A stretch of 64,000 nt of DNA, from contig JAZBRI010000004.1 in the NCBI GenBank assembly GCA_036874045.1, forward strand, positions 2,604,001-2,668,000. Direction: 5' to 3'. Below are positions 35,189 through 47,500 of the stretch, in pieces. Source of the DNA: Cymodocea nodosa (taxonomy: Eukaryota; Streptophyta; Magnoliopsida; Alismatales; Cymodoceaceae). Every line of letters begins with the position of its first letter. Within the stretch, counting starts at the first letter, position 1. The notes beneath the pieces are model-generated. The model worked only from the letters and a program-made list of their open reading frames with translations, had not been told where the DNA came from and did no database searches. Both the position numbers and the translations under genes were made by a program.

Positions 35189-35918
35189 ACGACCACCCAC
35201 GCGGTGTGATCAATTTTCGATTCTTTGGTTTCCGAATTAAGATGGAGGAGATGATACGCCGATGTGCGTTGGAAATTACACGATCGAGCATGACGTTGAA
35301 TACGTTTGATTGTTGGTCTTTTCTTGATCTGTTCTTGGTTGATTACCGTACTATTGATGTTTTTATATTATTTTAGTATTATTCTAGTATTTCGTAAATA
35401 AAACAATGTTGGTTTTCGGTGGGTGTTTCTTTTTTTTTAAGGTATTCCTTTTTCCATATTTAATATTTTTCATCTCCTTTCCATCCAATTCAAAAGGAAA
35501 TAATATTTTCCTTTGGTTTATTCACATCCACAAACAATGTTGTAAAAAATACGGAAATGAACGTGATTTTCTTTGAATGTGTGCATTCATTTCTTTTGAT
35601 TTCCTTAATAAGCATCCCACTTGTTCTTTGAAAAATAATTTTTGCCTTAAAGCGATTCTATTTTAATAATATTCGCATCTTCAAATTCTAACTATGAAAG
35701 CGTGCTATAAATTAAATAATTCATAAAACCAGCTGGTGGACCTCACGTGGTACGCACGTTTTCTTTACTAACATCAAATTAGATTATACTGAAATTTTTC
35801 CTAATGGTAATATTTTTTCTTATGTTGCGTAATTTTCTCGGTAATAATTTTCTTATGCATCATAATTCAAATTTTATTTTTATATTCATTCACTAATGTA
35901 GAACTTTATACATATACA

Positions 35919-35953
<35 letters not shown>

Positions 35954-38433
35954 GTCTCCAAGTACAAGCATTTCGCAGTGAAGGAATTGATGTTCAAGTT
36001 TTTATACCATAAAAGTTAATTTTACCCCTTCGTAGAATATTGTTAATTAAATTTATGAATAGAACTTGAGATGACATATATTAATGGGACCAGATTTGAG
36101 GAATTAGATACATAGGCAAACTTTTAGGTTTTCAAAGATTTGGCCCACTTTATCATGCATTTAAGTGATTACGTAGATTGATTAATTGTCACTTTACAAC
36201 ACACTCTCCCCCAAATGTTTGAGATCTTTTTGGAGCTCAAACTTTGTATCTTGGAATGAGAAGAAAAAAGGAATGGCTATGAACATGTTTTATTATTATT
36301 ATTTTTACCCAGGTGTATTCCGCTGCTTTGGATTGAAGTACATCAAAACCAAAGAATTAGATGATGATATGTAAAAATAAAAATGATATTTAGAAATAAC
36401 TTGTTAAAATAATTAAGAACTAGATGAAGAATTAAATAAACTTTGAAGTAGAATGACAACCAATATTAAAACAAATTACCAAGGAAGTTTTAGGAAAGTC
36501 TTGTAGTATCTTTTTTTTTTTTATTAATTAATTTTTAGATGAATTTTGAACATAATATAAGAGTTTGATTTGCTTACATTGTCCATAAGATACTTACAAG
36601 CTAAAGAGTGAGCTATAAGTATACGAGATTGTTTGAAGTGAATAATCTCATGTTGATAATCTAAGTCTTATAACGTGATGTTCTACTCACTAATTTATTT
36701 TAAGATAAACCTTCAATAATGATAACAGTTATTGCAAAAGTCTATTATTAAATGTGTTAAATGGACAGGGTCATTGTGAGTTAACTTGGTTAGTCCAATT
36801 GAGTTTAAAAAATTAGGTTGAACTATAATATATTAGAAATTCGGTCTATTTGGGTTGGGTTATTTTTGATTTTTTTAAAATTATTTTTTATTTTAAATTA
36901 AAATAAAAAATTTACGTACTACTCATTTTAAAAATTTATAAAAGCAAGCCCACAAACTGGCCTAGACTCAGCCTATATGGACTTGAACTACAAACTAGAC
37001 TGTCTCAAAAAAATTACATTTTTTTTTAATTTGATCCAACTTAACCTTTAGATCGAATAAATTAATACTTTTTAAGTTAACCCAATCTAACTTATTGACA
37101 CCTTTATCTATTGTAAACATGAAATTATTATTTAAAATAGGAAGTATTCATCATCGTGTCAAAATTTCGATGGCATAATTTTAGTTGTATTTAAAATTTA
37201 AATGTTAACAAGAGGGAATATACACTAAATCTATTTCCCTTGTACCAGCATTATTGATTTGTTGAGATCTTTGGTTTGGGATTTTTTTATATTTATATTT
37301 TTTATTAACAGTTATTGCTTTTTTATACCAAAAACGTGGGATTTTACTGTGACTAAAGGTAATTACATGTCAAACATATTAACATCATTTCCTACATATG
37401 GTGGCCTTACATTTCTCTGATGATTTAAATTGATTATTCACAGTTTTAGGATATTCCAGAGTCTACAAATCCTTTTCCAATGGTACCATAATTGTAAATT
37501 CCATAATTAAATTCTATTGTTCTCCTGGATTACGAAATTATTGTTTGGATCGAACGTTTTTTTTGTTCTCATGATTGGATATCCATAACCTCAACTTTGA
37601 ACGACGTCAATAGTACATTTATAATATCATGAAATTATTAGAATTTATGATAACCAATAGTACATTTATATTAAATTATGCAATCAATGGTACATTTATA
37701 ATGATAATCCAACAGTTCATTTACACTAATTTATGCAACTATCGTAGAATTTTATTTCTAGAAAAACAAAAAAGTGAAGGTGTTTCGTTTACTTATTTAA
37801 TATATCAGTCATGCACGTGAAAAGAAAGAAAAAAAAAGTTTAAATATTTTTTTTTAAAACTAACTTCAATGTTAATTACTATTAATTTCAAATTCTGTCT
37901 AATTCTATAAAATTTGAATTCTACGAGAATTTTAATTTTATAAAATTTTAAATATACAAATAGATTTTAAAACCACTTACATTAAATTTTAATAAAATAT
38001 ATATAATTACACAAATATAAAATAAAACTAAAAGCAATATCAAACTCCAGGTAAATAAAGGCAGCCTCACCTCCTTCCTGCCTTCAACGAAAATATCGCT
38101 TGTCGGTAGTCATCGCCATTGACGGAACTGTGGAAACGTTAGATTTTATTTGGACCTCAGCAATGGAGGGCACGTTCGTACTCGACCACGTGCTTAAAAA
38201 GTAGGATTTATGTCACACATCAACATCATCATTATTATTATTATTTGTAACAGTTACTTTTTCTGAAATGATTTATTTTAAAATTAATTAGCATCCATTG
38301 AATAGAATGATTCTACATTGAACTTTGGTTTTACCCGTCCATGTACCCGTCAATTAAGACCCATTACCTTTCTCTCGCTTATATGCATCTTATCTTAAAC
38401 TTATAAATAAGTATTTTGTTGTGCATAAATTTA
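35189..38433. other. Intergenic region, no gene seen
   Basis: The LLG 3' UTR is followed by AT-rich DNA. It holds a (TA)n run at 35921-35950, and imperfect repeats at 37608-37740 where CAATAGTACATTTATA or CAATGGTACATTTATA recurs every few dozen bases. A small GC-rich island at 38060-38180 has no coding frame I can support. Confidence 0.55.
37608..37740 (+). repeat. Degenerate short tandem repeat
   Basis: Three copies of CAATAGTACATTTATA/CAATGGTACATTTATA, then the variant CAACAGTTCATTTACA, occur with similar spacers (AATTATGCAAT). The spacing is uneven, 25-50 bp. Confidence 0.55.
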
Positions 38434-39074
38434 ATGAGTGTTTGTGTACTTAAAAATAATAAAAGAAAAATGAAAAAATATCATAAAAAATGATGAAAAT
38501 GAAAATAGTAGAAAGTTAATTAAAAATTAATGTATTTGTACGTAAAACAGAAAATGATATAATTTGAAATACATATATACATAGAAAAGAAAATAATGAA
38601 AAATTATAGAATATAAAATATATATGTTTATTTATAAAATAAAAAATATTGAAATTAATAAATTAAATATTTTTTATATTTATTTGTAAGATAGAGAATA
38701 ACAAAATTTATCATAGATAATATAAGATAGAGTCATTTGTGATAATAGTTACAATATAAAATACATTTTACACATCTTTATTATTCTACGTATCTCTTAT
38801 AATATCAATTCTCATCTACTAAAGATATAAATAATTTCTATATTAAAATTACATACTGTTAATATATTCTATAATAATTTACATTTTCTTTTTCTTCATT
38901 TTTCATTAATTTCGAAGATTAGAAGGTTAGAAAATGAAATAAAATTTTTCTTATATACTAGCAGAAAATGACAAAAATTTATTTGGTGCACAAACATTTA
39001 GAAAATGATAGAAAATTTTGTACTATTTTTCTTTCCAATGTTTTCTATCATTTTTTAGGTACACAAATACCCCC
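38434..39074. mobile_element. PIF/Harbinger (Tourist-like) MITE
   Basis: A 641-bp AT-rich element without coding capacity. Its ends are inverted: ATGAGTGTTTGTGTAC on the left and GGGGGTATTTGTGTAC read inward from the right, both running into A-rich text of the type AAAAAATGATAGAAAA. It is flanked on both sides by TTA (38431-38433 and 39075-39077), the 3-bp target duplication typical of this superfamily. Left-end differences are mainly G-to-A, as expected from decay of methylated cytosines. Confidence 0.75.
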
Positions 39075-39259
39075 TTAGTTATTCTGATATTATATGAAAT
39101 AATGTAGTTTAAAACTAATATATAATGAATAATGATAAGAAACTTTTACACTTTACCCATCTTGATAAAAGTTTCAAAAATAACTATTAACCATATAAAA
39201 TAGAAGTTATTGAAATTTCATCTTGATATTATATGAAATAATGTATTATTGATGTTTTC

Positions 39260-39262
<3 letters not shown>

Positions 39263-39295
<33 letters not shown>
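39263..39295. repeat. (TA)n microsatellite
   Basis: Uninterrupted TA repeat of about 33 bases in intergenic DNA. An AAG repeat of about 20 bases follows at 39455-39475. Confidence 0.9.
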
Positions 39296-39297
<2 letters not shown>

Positions 39298-39599
39298 TTC
39301 ACCATTTATTTTTATATAATTATACCATTAACCAAATGATACACCAGTAGATCAACATATGGTCGACTAAATCCAACTTCAATATTCCTACATGACTAAC
39401 TTAATTATCCCAAACTCGTCCATTGTTTCATGAACATATATATAATGTTTGATCAAGAAGAAGAAGAAGAAGAAGTTTAATGATCAATAGTTCGGAAATT
39501 CCTATTAGATTTGATATGAAAGCACGAACCTTTCTTTAGTTGATAGTTCAAGCATGATATTGAAAACACTCTTCTCAAATTCATCGAAACTATGAAATA

Positions 39600-40620
39600 G
39601 AGAATAATGGAGGAAAAGCACATAAAAAACACAAGATTTACGTGGTTCAGCAATAGCCTATGTTCACAGGGAGTTGAATGTTCTTTTATGAGCTTCAACG
39701 TAATTAACCATATATTTCACAACATCATAAAAGTTTATATACTATCCAAACCTAGGGTTAATAAACCTTTAATTACAATAGAGCCATTACAATAACAATT
39801 AAACACTTCAGAGAAGTAAGACTCATTTTTAAAGTCTTTCTTCCTAATTCTCCAAAAATTGCAGCATTTTGAATAGTTACTAGTCTTAACTATCCAAAGG
39901 AATTTTTTCTCTTTACGTCTGTAAGAATGATCGAATACTATAGAAGGTTAACTATTTAAAGAGATGTTATCTTTCAGATAGTTACTATCTTAACTATCCG
40001 AAGATCCACTTAAGTCTTTCTTAAGTCATTTTGGAAGGTTTTAGCTGTAATGTTTCGAAAACACTTGACTTTTGGATAGTTGCTATCTTAACTATCCAAA
40101 AATTCACTTAAGTCCCTCTTAAGTTAGTTCGGAAGGTTTTAGTTGTGACATTTTAAAAACTCTTGACTTTTAGATAGTTATTGTCTTAACTATCTAAAGA
40201 TTCACTTAAGTGTCTTAATTATTTAAAGATTTACTTAAGTGTCTTAACTATCTAAAGATTCACTTAAGTATCTTAACTATCTAAAGAGATCCTGTCTTTT
40301 GAATAGTTAATGTCTTAACTATCTGAAGATCCATTTAAGTTCCTATTAAGTCATTTCGGAAGGTTCTAGTTGTAACCTTCCAAAATCTTTTAACTTTCGG
40401 ATAGTTAGATTTGAGTTTTCTGATTACTTTATTGTTTTTTGAATACTTAAACTAATAACCTTTCGAAAAACATTTAACTTGTTAGAAACTTACAGCTAAC
40501 AAACTTTCAATTGAACTTGAGCAACTTGTGGCATATTCTATACCTTAACTAATTATCTTAACAATTAATTCTTTAAACAATGGGGCAAAATTGGTAAAAC
40601 AAATTAAAATTCAACAAAGT
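39600..40620. repeat. LTR-like remnant with hairpin-forming repeats
   Basis: The left part carries ACACAAGATTTACGTGGTTC then AGCAATAGCCTATGTTCACA, a phrase I associate with plant LTRs and seen in variant form at 62890-62940. From 39870 to 40400 the text repeats blocks of GGATAGTT..(T)CTTAACTATCC followed by CACTTAAGT, roughly every 50-110 bp. Each block is an imperfect palindrome. Similar blocks fill 63400-64000. I read this as a degraded LTR of the same retroelement family, with no internal coding region next to it. Confidence 0.55.
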
Positions 40621-43250
40621 TTGAGAATATTTTGTCATCTTACCAAGTATATATGTTAGCACAATCACATAATTCCATGAAAATTTGTGATAAAATTGTA
40701 CAGATGTATATATCTTTCTTAAAATGTTGATTGTATTTCAATATTTATGTTTGATTTCAATGGTATAAATGTGAATGCCGATCTCAGAATTAATTGAATA
40801 TTACAATAAAAATAATTTTTTTAATCACATTATGTTTCAATCCTAACTCTTTTTTTTATAAAAAATATAGGACTGTAATATTAAAACAGCTTACGATATT
40901 AATTTCTTTGGTTCCAAGGGAAATTAATTAAATATGACGGACGGTTTTTTTCTTTGGAGTCCGTGGGTGACATGAAAATATTACTTGAATTATTAAATAT
41001 CTAACTATGTTCGCGCGAAGAAAAAAAAGTCATGCTTGTACACTTCATTCCACGTATGCCATGTATTTAATTCAAAAGCTAAACAAAATATTTTTAAATC
41101 AATTATAAGAATTTAATTAATATTTTAAATTCTTTTCGAGTTTAAAACCTAAAAACAATACCATTTGTGTCCTCAGGAAGACCATCATTCACTTCTTCAC
41201 CTTCCTTTCGTTTTCTAAAATGAGTCAATTTTAAAACTATCATGAGTAATCATTTTATATTTTAAATGTATTGATTTAAAATCTATCAATAACAAAGATT
41301 ATATTTATTTATTTTAAAGGTCTATTTGTGTATATTTTATGTCAAAAAATGAAATGATAAAAAATAATAGAAAATAGAAATGATAATGTATGATTGGACA
41401 TAATAGGAAATATAAGGTTATTTGTACATTAGAGGAAATGATTGGAAAGCAAAAAATGAGATGTTTGTGCAATTGTAAGAAATGGTAGAAAATATATTAT
41501 TAAATAATTTTTAAAATATTAAATAATAAATTGATAAAAATTACTACTAACTTGATAAAAATGTTAGAAATTAAAAATTTAATAATTTAAAAAAAATTAA
41601 TAATAAATATTATATTTGAAAGTAATATTTTAAATATTATAGTATATATTAATATTTCATTAAATATAGATGTAACATGTGAAATAATATATTTGTAATT
41701 AAAATAAACAACATTGTTCATTATTATCTAATTTTTTTATAGAAATAATATGTTAACGTATTATTTAATATTATTAAGTTGTGTTGGAATTAATGTTACT
41801 TATTTAACATATTATTAAGTTGTTGAATATCTTAATATATTATTTATTCTTATAACATTAATGTTATTATATTTTAATGTATTATAATCTAGTATCATTT
41901 TTCAACATTATTTTTTATTTTAATCTATTATAATTATAATATGTTGTTATTTATTTATCATTATAATTATACTTATTGATATCATGTTAATGTTATTATT
42001 TTAATGTATTATAATTATAATATGTTATTTGTTATTGTAATTATAATTATATTGATAATTATATATTATATTATAAGTTTATATCATTTTTCATTGTTTC
42101 TAAAAGAGTGAAATAAGAAATAACGAGAAACATTTTCTTTAATATGAAAGGAAATAACAAAAATTCATTTTCTTTCGTTTTTATTAACATAAACACAAGA
42201 AATGATGGAATTTTTTTTTTCTATCTTTTCTTTTTACCCTATTTTCCCTTATTTCTGGTCGCACAGACCTTGCCTAAATGTAATTTTTCTCTTATCAATA
42301 GTATAAATATATGTAAGATGAATTATATAGCGACAAAAAAAAAAAATGTAATGCATGTAGATTTGACCGATCAGTTAGATTTATATATATATATAACATA
42401 ACTAATTACATATGATTTACCATTAGATTTTGCAAACATTCGATGAAATTTTCACTTAACTTAAGAAACTACGTATTTATGATCCAAATGTCTTAAAATT
42501 TTGCTACTAAGGCTATGTCATAGATTTCAATGTATTAATTAATTTTTTTTTAAGAGACTATAAAGCAAATTTACCAATGAGGACTATAATTATATACTTA
42601 CAATAATAATCTCTGATGGAATTCTTCAGACTAAAATTATGTTTTTAAAATCTATTAAAATTATGTTTATATTTCAAATCATGTTGTTCATGTTTTCAAG
42701 CTAATGATCAATATTCAAAAGCTTTTATATTTTAGTAGATTCTATTGATACAGGAAGTGCTTGTGTTGGTGGAAACTGGGAGGTATTCCATTATAGGTGA
42801 TAGACCTTTATTTAAGGGTTTTGATATACTAGAACTGGTCTATAAGGTGAATGATCAATTTATTAGAGAAGATGTTATTATTGTAGATGAAAGAGGAGTA
42901 TTGTGTTTTACTTACACTTTGATATGTTATTTATAAGAATAAATTTTTTATTTATTTTAGAAATAATTCCTTATATTAATTCATCAAATGATAAATAAAA
43001 AAGTTTATATTAACAGACATAAACGGTAAAAAAAAGAAGGAAAAGAAATTAATTTATATTACTTTTCAATTTTTTACGAAATCCTTTCTTCTGACGACAC
43101 AGACATTCTTTAATGATTTTATAATTAAAATTAGTTTTTAAAATAAAGTACCAAAAATAACGTGTGTGTATATATACAAAATAATTGGGAAAAAGGAATA
43201 AATTCCCTGCCGCCTCCTGTCCATTCCCGGCAAAAAAATAAAAAATAAAA
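40621..43250. other. Intergenic AT-rich DNA
   Basis: No gene seen. The segment 41325-42273 resembles a second MITE-like element: its left end has GGTCTATTTGTGTATA and its right end, read inward, GGTCTGTGCGACCAG, with A-rich words AATGATAGAAAA/AAATGATAAAAAAT as in the MITE at 38434. Its target duplication is unclear. A short plus-strand frame at 42745-42936 (LVETGRYSIIGDRPLFKGFD) is not recognised. Confidence 0.4.
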
Positions 43251-43259
43251 AATCGGCTA

Positions 43260-43533
43260 TTCTTGTATTTATCCATCCAATCGTATCATCTTCCGGCCTC
43301 GCCCTCCTCTTCTCCTCTTGTTCGTTTAATCGTTTCCTCGAGATATACAACGCTTGCACTCGAAATATTCCGAGATCGGAGTTAGGGAAAACCAGTAGTT
43401 CCGATTGATTGATTGCAACTTATTCAAACCAAACAATACCGAATCCCTTCACGGTTGATTTGTGGGACACCATCTCCAGATCTGAAAAGCCAGATCGAGG
43501 AGTATCCCTTGCCGGATCCTTCTTTATCGAAGA
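43260..43533 (+). other. Probable first, non-coding exon of the WD40 gene
   Basis: GC-balanced, CT-rich sequence starts near 43260 and ends at a good donor (AAGAG|GTACGA at 43534). No in-frame start feeds the downstream coding exon, so it would be leader. The next acceptor candidates lie at TTGTAG and TTTCTAG, just 5' of the ATG at 44520. Inferred from splice signals and position. Confidence 0.5.
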
Positions 43534-44519
43534 GGTACGAGCGGTGATGAATCCTACCGTTAGCCGTCGTATTTGTGAATCAATGCGTCGATCTTTAGAT
43601 TTGTTGTTGTTTTTGCATAAAAATTCTTCCTCTTTCGGTTTTTTTTGGCGTTCTTTTGTGCTAATCTGGTGCTTTGCATGCTTACGATTGGGATTTTTGG
43701 TCGTGGTACGTCTTTGACGGGATATGTTTCTTCGCCATTTTCCCCCCTTTTCGCCCGTGTGTCTTCGAGTGCCCCGTGGTTGTAATCTCATTTTTAATTG
43801 GTAGTCTTGAGGCCGGCGTCTTCTGCTAGGAGGTTCTATTGAAGAGTTTTGGTATGCTTCTTTTCTTTCATTGCTTGAACTTCAATTATTTGCATGTAAT
43901 GTGTTGCCATCTACATCTCTTTCAGTTTATTTTGGTGTGGTTGTTCCTCTAAACCTCGAGTAATATAAGCTTCAGTTGCGAATGTTGGGAAATTGTCGCA
44001 CTTTGAGTTTCTCGATGTGGTAGTGGATCATGGGTTTGTCATCCCTCTTGCGGTGTTTGGTCATCATTCAACTGACACAAGCTTAAAGTTTTATACTGCC
44101 GACACCACATGATAGGACTAAAATCGTGACTGTTACTGCGTATTTTTGAGCTGTATGGTTATAGTTGTTATCAAATGTTAATTTCATTGCTTATCTGATG
44201 TTTTTTCATATTAACGTGTAGATAAAGTTTAGTATTACTAGATTCTATGGTACCATGATTGTTTACCTGCCGCCTTTTTTGCTTTAATAATAATATAAAA
44301 TTTATTCATAAAATTTTTGGCATGAAAATTAAATGATCTCATCTAAGTATCGTTTTTCTTCATACATAAGTTAAGAAAATAACATAGCGTAGTATTATTT
44401 GATCATTATTCTCTAGAGTTTCTTATACATTTTTTTTTTTCTTTTCTTCAATACACTTGAGTATAATTTCTCAATAATTTGTCCTCAATGTTGTAGAGTT
44501 CCATTTTCTAGGTAGAAAA

Positions 44520-47500
44520 ATGTCTCATTACCAAGAAGAAGAGATTGATGACTATATGGATGATGAAATGGTTGATGTTGAAGATGACATGAGTGATGAA
44601 TTTCAAAACAGTGCTCAGGGTCCTCGAGAAGCTTTTGAGCCTGATGAGGATGAATATAGAAATGCGGTTTGTTGCATTTCCTTAATCCCATATTGCACTT
44701 ATATTAGTCAAGCTTTCCTCTCATATTTATTGCTTATTACTTTTGATCCTAAAAAAACATAGCCATATCATATTAAGAAAATGTCATTTGTAGGATCCAA
44801 GTATTACTGATACGTCATCTGCACAAGCAAGGAGAGGAAAGGATATCCAAGGTATTCCATGGGATAGGTTGAATGTTACCAGGGATAGGTACAGATTAAC
44901 CAGATTAGCACAGTACAAAAATTACGAGAATGTTCCCAACTCTGGCGAGATTTCAAAGAAGGTTATGCTTTTTAAATGATAATAATTTAGAAAATTACCA
45001 AGTTTTCTGACATTTAAACATTTATATAATTTGTGATGATTTTTAAATTTCTATTTTTTATTGCCTTGCTTACATTAGGAATGCAAAGAAACAAAAACAG
45101 GAGGATCTTATTATGAGTTTCGACGAAATACAAGATCTGTGAAGTCAACTATTCTTCATTTTCAGGTAATGGCTATCTTTTTTGATAAAGAAACTACTTT
45201 CTTTTGAAAAGAGTATATATTTCTCTTCCATTGAGATATGGCTTCAGATTTGATAAGTTATGGAATCTGCTGCTCTATAAATTTTTGTCTACTTCTTCAT
45301 TGCTCTTTTATATTCAATTTATGATGGTTCTATCTCCATGCTAACAATATAGATGATGCTGATAATAGCTATTCTAATTAGTTGCTTATTCTGCTTTTAT
45401 TTGTTTTAGTAGAGTCTACTGTTGCACACTTGCAAATGTTAGCTTCAACCAACTAAGATTTAGGACCTATTTGAACATAAGGATTTTATCTGCAATGGTC
45501 TAGAAATTTTTCAGTTCTTTGTTTTGCATTTTTTATATTTCCATTAATGCAGATATTTCTATATTTTTTTTTCTTTTTAATTTTCTGTGAATTCAGTCCA
45601 GTGACATGTTCCTCTATTGCAGTTTTTAATTTTTTTTTTCAGTTGACATTTTTAAGCAAGAAGATTAATGTTTTGTGAATGGTGATCTGGGTTTTAACCA
45701 TTGGATGACCTAAAAATATATAACTAAGTGATAGTGTGTAAAAGTGGCCATCTAGTTTCTCTTTTTATTTTTAGGAAAACTTCTCTATATATTGCTCATA
45801 AAGTATAGACCTCTAAGGATATATATTTCTATGTATTTCAGATGTTCAGGAGCATCCATATTTTGGGTGAGTACTTGTGATATTTGTGTCATTAGAGATT
45901 TGCTATGTAGCTGAGTCTTACCCATAGTGGTATTTGAGGCATCTGTTCTCCATGACATATTATCCATTTAGATTTTTGTGTTGGAATGTTTCTTTCTTCG
46001 ATAAATGTAAAACACATTGGTATTGGAACTAGACCAGACTGATTGGTCAGACCAGTCCAGCCACCAACTGCCAGGTTTGGGTTGAAGTGAATTTCTTTAT
46101 TTAAGAATTTGAAAACCAAATACCCACCTATGATCCATTGAACCAATCAATAACACACCCAAATACCCAAATTAGGAAAGTTTGTTTGAAAATATAGAAT
46201 TTTTTATATTGTTTCATTATTTATTTTACTGGAATATGTTACTGTTGTTGAAGTATCATTTCAAAATCAATTTGAATGAAATATTTTATCTTAAAAACTA
46301 TTTTGAAATCCTGCAAACAATTAAAAAAGGAAAAACACGTTACTTTACATCAAATGGTTTCGTTTCATCAGTTTCAAATTATCAGTTCTGTGTAAGAAAT
46401 AAAAATCTGAAATTCTGGAAGAAATGATTAAATTGTTTTCTTGCATTACTTATTGAGTCCTGATTTCTTTTCTGATGTTTTCTATACCTAATATTTTAAG
46501 TATTAATTATGGTGTTATTGCTGATGCCCCCAGCTTTACTGGTCTAGGTTAGTAGTTGAACCCATGAACCAACCACCCTTCACTCTGTTAGGTTGTTCAG
46601 TCCAATTATGAAAACATTGACATAAAATCTGATTTATTGTTTTATGTATCCACAATCCAGTTTGTCTTTTTTTGATGGAAATGTGAATCATTTCATTATA
46701 TAACATGGGTTACAACCATTACATAATGATACATCAAGTGAACAAGGGATAAAGTGAATAAGCCTTGTTGTTCTCTATCCAAAATGCATAAAATATGACT
46801 GGATCAACCAGTGAAACGCACATAATGATTAAGCACTTGGTCGGTTGGTTGTCAGATTCTATACCTTCTTAAAAACAATAAGAAACCACACTTGATCATC
46901 AAAGCTTGCTAGAATGATTGTTGGAAGATGATGTCCCCCAAGATCCTTAAAGATAAGCTGGCTTTGAAGTTATTGATGAAGTAGAGACACAACATCAAGT
47001 GAAATTGTCACATATGAGTGATAAATATTTTGGCAATGCAACTAAAAATCTAAACAAAGAAATTAGTTGATTAAGAATGGAAATATATCAAGAACAACAC
47101 AATTAACCAAAACCAACAATCCCTAAATTGATCTAATGTAAAGAAAAAAATGATGAGGAAGTTAGCTAAGGTGAAGGAGCAAAATCTTTGATGACCAAAG
47201 AGCAAAGCATAGACAAACCCACCTCCTCTCCATGCCAAATGGTAGCCAACCCAAGCACGACCAAGCCACACCCAAGCTAAAACCTAGTGATAAGTAAGGG
47301 AGGAGATGCATGATACCCCACTTGGAGAAGTTGATGGACATACCAAAACTACTCCTATTAGAAGGGGAGGACCACCAACCTTGTCAAGAAAACACACACA
47401 AAACCCTCTAAAATGAGAAAATAACAAGAAAGAAACCTAAGCTACTTGATTGAACTATGGGGCAAAGATCGTCTAAGGGACATGCCCATGCCCTACCTCC

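Noticed and set aside
34736..35291. Several frames opposite or shifted within LLG exon 3
   Set aside because: Arg- or Ala-rich shadows of a GC-rich exon; the plus frame alone has the family cysteines and spliced partners.
41325..42273. Second MITE similar to the one at 38434
   Set aside because: The ends are only partly similar and no target duplication could be fixed, so it is kept as a note rather than a firm call.
42745..42936. 63-codon frame (LVETGRYSIIGDRPLFKGFD)
   Set aside because: Preceded by an acceptor-like GATACAG but with no partner exon and no recognised family; too short to support.
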